A stretch of 37,514 nucleotides of DNA from JAGOEF01 sp964511665 (GTDB taxonomy: Bacteria; Bacteroidota; Bacteroidia; Bacteroidales; ML635J-15). Numbering within the stretch: the first letter of the stretch is position 1; each line of letters begins with the position of its first letter. The notes beneath the pieces are model-generated. The model was not told the DNA's origin and did no database searches. It saw only the letters and a program-made list of their open reading frames with translations. This document shows, piece by piece, positions 35,198-37,514 of this stretch. The stretch covers positions 1 through 37,514 of the forward strand of contig CAZEHA010000037.1 in assembly GCA_964511665.1 (NCBI GenBank), in the 5' to 3' direction. The position numbers were made by a program, and so were the translations under genes.

Positions 35198-35699
35198 AGT
35201 TTCCGACTTTGTTTTACAGCAATTTTCAAGAAAACTGCAATAATTAAGCGATAAAATTAAAAAATATGTCAATTATTTTACACTTTCTACAATTTTTTGT
35301 TGGATTTAATTTTTTAATTCGATAGTTTTGATTCAACATAAGTTGTATGGAAACAGTCGCAAACCCCAGCAGCATCTCATTGATTAGCAGAGAATTATAC
35401 ACTTGCTAAAGAGACGGAGTTATGCCAAAGCTTTAAGCAATGGCAGGTTTTGTATACAAGTTGTTATACATATTATGGGAACAGGTAAAATATAAAAATG
35501 ACAAGCGATATTGTAGTACATAAAGGTGAACTCAGGCTTCGACTCGATTTTGAGTGTAGCGATGCCATGCAAAAAAAATCGGGCAAATTGCTTCGGCACA
35601 AGGTAGAGAGAAAAAGATATTATAAATACATCAATCAGTTGATTGAAAGACCGCTATGGGCATAGCTAAATGAATAATTGTTATTGTTAATTAGTAATA
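35198..35699. other. A+T-rich divergent region between UpxY-like and recombinase genes
   Basis: Contains the 55-codon ORF (35498-35665) and a 20-codon ORF (35347-35409, starting METVANPSS) that I do not count as a gene. Around 35451-35470 the arms TGTATA and TATACA flank an 8-base spacer, a possible recombinase or repressor site. No exact TAnnTTTG promoter and no long inverted repeats were found by eye. Confidence 0.5.
35498..35665 (+). CDS. Small hypothetical protein upstream of the recombinase
   Basis: A 55-residue ORF starting MTSDIVVHKGELRLRLDFE and ending YINQLIERPLWA, with a strongly basic middle (GKLLRHKVERKRYYKY). It points the same way as the recombinase and ends 61 bases before its ATG. 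Codon choice looks like that of neighbouring genes. A basic helical tail is compatible with a small DNA-binding or excisionase-like protein, but no motif supports this. It may also be a remnant of a longer gene. Confidence 0.35.
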   Translation: MTSDIVVHKGELRLRLDFECSDAMQKKSGKLLRHKVERKRYYKYINQLIERPLWA

Positions 35700-35726
35700 G
35701 TGTCGCAGCAACAACTCAGCAGACAT

Positions 35727-37133
35727 ATGATAAAGACGAGTAAAATTAAGCATCGCGGCGAAGACAAAATCAAGCTGGAATTTGCTTATGACGAGCGTAT
35801 TTCCGACAAAATCAGGCAAATTTCGGGAGCAGCCTGGAGCCGTACGCATAGGGCTTGGCTGATTCCCGATGCTGCAACATCGCGCGATCAATTTACGTCA
35901 CTCTTTCCGGAAATTAATCTGCCCCTTGTCGGAAACAGGCCTGAAAATGAAGCTGAAAGCAAAACGAAGGACAATGATTTGGCGTTTTATTCACATGATC
36001 TTTCGATGCGAACCCAAGTTCGTATTTTAATCAATTATAAGAATATACGGGTAAAATGTCCAAAAAACGAAAACGACATTCGGTTTTTCAGGAGTATAAA
36101 GTATTGTTATTGGAAGCCCGAAGGTTTTTATTGGGAAATGCCTCATAGTGACGAAAATCATGAGATGGTTACGGCATATTTTGCAAGCCGGGCATACAGC
36201 ATTGAAGAAGATACCCATTGGCCGGTACGCATTAAAAAAGAGAACATTGAGGCGATTAATTTAAAATCAAAAGAAATAGAACCAGAAAGTTTGCAGAAAA
36301 TAGAACAGTACATAAGCTTGTTGCGTAATTGGATGAATCACAAAAGGTACAGCGATTCAACGGTGGAAACGTATTGTGATTCTGTTCGGGTGTTTTTAAA
36401 ATATATTTATCCCAAACAAGCAGAAGAGATAGAGGTAAATGATATGGTTTTATTTGTCAATGATTTTATAATACCCAACGAGTATAGCTATTCTTATCAG
36501 AATCAGGTGGTAAATGGGTGCAAGCTGTTTTTCAGGGAGGTTTTAAAAAGTCGAATTGATGTAGAAAAATTTGAGCGTCCACGGCGTGAATACAAATTGC
36601 CCAATGTGTTGAGCAAACAAGAAGTAAAGGCGATATTGACAAGTTCGACGAACGTTAAGCACCGTACCATGCTAAGTTTGATATATGCCTGTGGATTGCG
36701 CAGGAGCGAATTGCTTAATTTAAAAGTAACTGCAGTTGATTCGAATCGGGAGGTGCTGTATATTTTGAACTCAAAGGGAAAGAAAGACCGGGTGATTCCT
36801 TTATCGAAAAGTATTATTGCTATGCTATCAACTTACATTGAAATGTACAAACCAAAAGACTGGTTATTTGAGGGGCAAATATCAGGCGAGCCATATTCGG
36901 AAGCCAGTTTGGCTAAAGTTTTGAAAAATTCGTGTATAAAAGCGGGGATACATAAACCGGTAACATTGCATTGGTTAAGGCATAGCTATGCGACCCATTT
37001 ATTGGAATCGGGCACTGATTTACGATTCATACAGGAGCTTTTAGGCCATAAGAGCAGCAAGACGACTGAGATTTATACCCACGTATCAACAAAAAGTTTA
37101 AAAAATATCAGGTCGCCGTTTGATGAGCTTTAA
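35727..37133 (+). CDS. Tyrosine recombinase (phage integrase family) with two N-terminal repeat modules
   Basis: A 468-residue site-specific recombinase. Two N-terminal beta-alpha modules resemble each other: residues 4-62 (with WSRTHRAWLIP) and 93-156 (with YWKPEGFYWEMP). The SAM-like core-binding domain lies at about 190-280, and the catalytic domain has Arg325 (CGLRRSE), Lys352 (SKGKKDR), His415/Arg418 (LHWLRHS), His441 (LLGHKSS) and nucleophile Tyr450 (EIYTHVS). All catalytic residues are present. I choose ATG 35727, where related Bacteroidota integrases appear to begin; a GTG at 35700 is in frame. Such enzymes mobilise islands or invert promoters and surface genes. Confidence 0.9.
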   Translation: MIKTSKIKHRGEDKIKLEFAYDERISDKIRQISGAAWSRTHRAWLIPDAATSRDQFTSLFPEINLPLVGNRPENEAESKTKDNDLAFYSHDLSMRTQVRILINYKNIRVKCPKNENDIRFFRSIKYCYWKPEGFYWEMPHSDENHEMVTAYFASRAYSIEEDTHWPVRIKKENIEAINLKSKEIEPESLQKIEQYISLLRNWMNHKRYSDSTVETYCDSVRVFLKYIYPKQAEEIEVNDMVLFVNDFIIPNEYSYSYQNQVVNGCKLFFREVLKSRIDVEKFERPRREYKLPNVLSKQEVKAILTSSTNVKHRTMLSLIYACGLRRSELLNLKVTAVDSNREVLYILNSKGKKDRVIPLSKSIIAMLSTYIEMYKPKDWLFEGQISGEPYSEASLAKVLKNSCIKAGIHKPVTLHWLRHSYATHLLESGTDLRFIQELLGHKSSKTTEIYTHVSTKSLKNIRSPFDEL

Positions 37134-37322
37134 AAATAATTTATAATTTTGGAAATAAAACCAAGCCAAAGGTAAGCTTATACGCTAAATTTTCACAAGT
37201 AAGTTTACTTTTGGAAAGGTTATAAAGGAGTTAGGGGCAAGCTGAAAAAACGACAACGACAATGGTAATTTGCTGCAAAAATACAGAAAAGAAAAAGGAA
37301 AACCCGCCCACATTCAGGCACA

Positions 37323-37363
37323 TTTGGCTGCCCCTATGCACGGGCGACCGCTTCGCAGCCAAA
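37323..37363. repeat. Inverted repeat/hairpin downstream of the recombinase
   Basis: TTTGGCTGC (37323-37331) and GCAGCCAAA (37355-37363) are perfect 9-base inverted arms. Between them CCC (37332-37334) can pair with GGG (37342-37344). There is no T tract, so a terminator is not obvious; a structured RNA or a recombination/island-end element fits as well. Confidence 0.5.
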
Positions 37364-37402
37364 AGAGCCTTCATTTTGCTCACGCACACAAGAGAATAAT
37401 TG

Positions 37403-37433
37403 TATATTTGAGATTATTTAGTATTTATATTTG
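37403..37433 (+). promoter_or_regulatory. Two -7 elements before the right-edge gene
   Basis: TATATTTG occurs twice, at 37403-37410 and 37426-37433; the second ends 15 bases before the ATG at 37449. Spacing to -33 candidates is imperfect (24 and 15 bases). Confidence 0.35.
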
Positions 37434-37448
37434 AAACAGGACAATACA

Positions 37449-37514
37449 ATGCAAAACAAAGAATTACAAGTCATTACAGTACCCGAAGGAAAACTAAGGG
37501 ATTATATTGATGGG
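37449..37514 (+). CDS. N-terminus of a gene resembling type I restriction R subunit (partial)
   Basis: Only 22 codons are in the window, beginning MQNKELQVITVPEGKLRDY and continuing to the edge with no stop. The EGKLRDYIDG segment recalls the opening of HsdR-type subunits of type I restriction systems and related proteins with an HsdR N-terminal domain. With so few residues this is a guess from sequence memory. Two -7 elements just upstream support a real start. Its position next to a recombinase fits a defence or mobile island. Confidence 0.4.
   Translation, partial: MQNKELQVITVPEGKLRDYIDG

Larger units (their letters stand above)
37134..37448. other. Intergenic region with promoters and hairpin after the recombinase
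   Basis: These 315 bases contain no ORF I can support. TAATTTTG (37144-37151, with TTTG 21 bases upstream) and TACTTTTG (37206-37213) match the -7 consensus and could drive a short RNA. An inverted repeat lies at 37323-37363 and two more -7 matches at 37403-37433. Confidence 0.4.

Noticed and set aside
35347..35409. 20-codon ORF before the 55-codon ORF
   Set aside because: Too short and without a promoter or ribosome-binding signal to separate it from chance.
35198..35699. Invertible promoter flanked by long inverted repeats
   Set aside because: The gene arrangement invites it, but by eye only short arms (6 bases at 35451-35470) were found; not claimed as a feature.
37323..37363. Integron attC site
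   Set aside because: The hairpin is near a tyrosine recombinase, but the enzyme has no IntI-specific features I can see and there is no cassette array.

Overview
The window reads as a chromosomal segment of a Bacteroidota bacterium, probably an anaerobic Bacteroidales-type lineage. The evidence is a C-terminal type IX secretion (T9SS) sorting domain on a large surface protein, several promoters with the Bacteroidota -7 element TAnnTTTG (two with a TTG/TTTG element 19 nt upstream, one 20 nt), a BatD/BatE pair, a UpxY-type NusG paralogue, and hydE for [FeFe]-hydrogenase maturation. Shine-Dalgarno sequences are mostly weak, as is usual for this phylum. I saw no rRNA, tRNA, CRISPR array or intact insertion sequence.

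Layout. 83-4603 (minus strand): batD-batE, then an M16 zinc protease and an O-methyltransferase. 4780-9822 (plus): a large fused ABC transporter and the transcription accessory protein Tex. 9856-12558 (minus): a Ca2+-type P-ATPase, divergent from a hemolysin III/PAQR-like membrane protein at 12974-13618. 13721-15828 (plus): a small secreted protein, a terminator-like hairpin and a MATE exporter. 16061-18057 (minus): an anchored EEP-family phosphatase/nuclease followed by a cation diffusion facilitator. 18203-24129 (plus): a tight five-gene run, ffh, folD, hydE, an M28-PDZ aminopeptidase and a membrane protein. 24140-27912 (minus): ligA, a small secreted superoxide-reductase-like protein and a polytopic membrane protein. 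28046-31234 (plus): a 1062-residue T9SS cargo protein with a large internal duplication.

The right third is accessory in character. 31244-31787 holds two tandem copies of a structured ~250-285 bp repeat. Its 187 bp core differs at 2 positions between copies, and the second copy has 25 bp imperfect terminal inverted repeats. Then come, on the minus strand, a UpxY-like antiterminator, a 5'-nucleotidase/UshA-type phosphoesterase and an AlbA_2/Schlafen-like protein. Divergent from the antiterminator, across about 500 A+T-rich bases that include a 55-codon ORF, is a tyrosine recombinase with two N-terminal repeat modules. A hairpin-containing gap follows, and the window ends inside the first 22 codons of a gene whose N-terminus resembles type I restriction R subunits. 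This end may be the edge of a genomic island.

No complete, obviously new multi-gene system is visible. The best leads are the repeat pair with its conserved hairpins of changed sequence, the recombinase/antiterminator divergent pair, the SOR-like protein with an altered metal-site residue and a predicted N-terminal His, the inverted repeat over the Ca-ATPase promoter, and the module duplication in the T9SS protein. All functional calls come from motif reading, with no database search.
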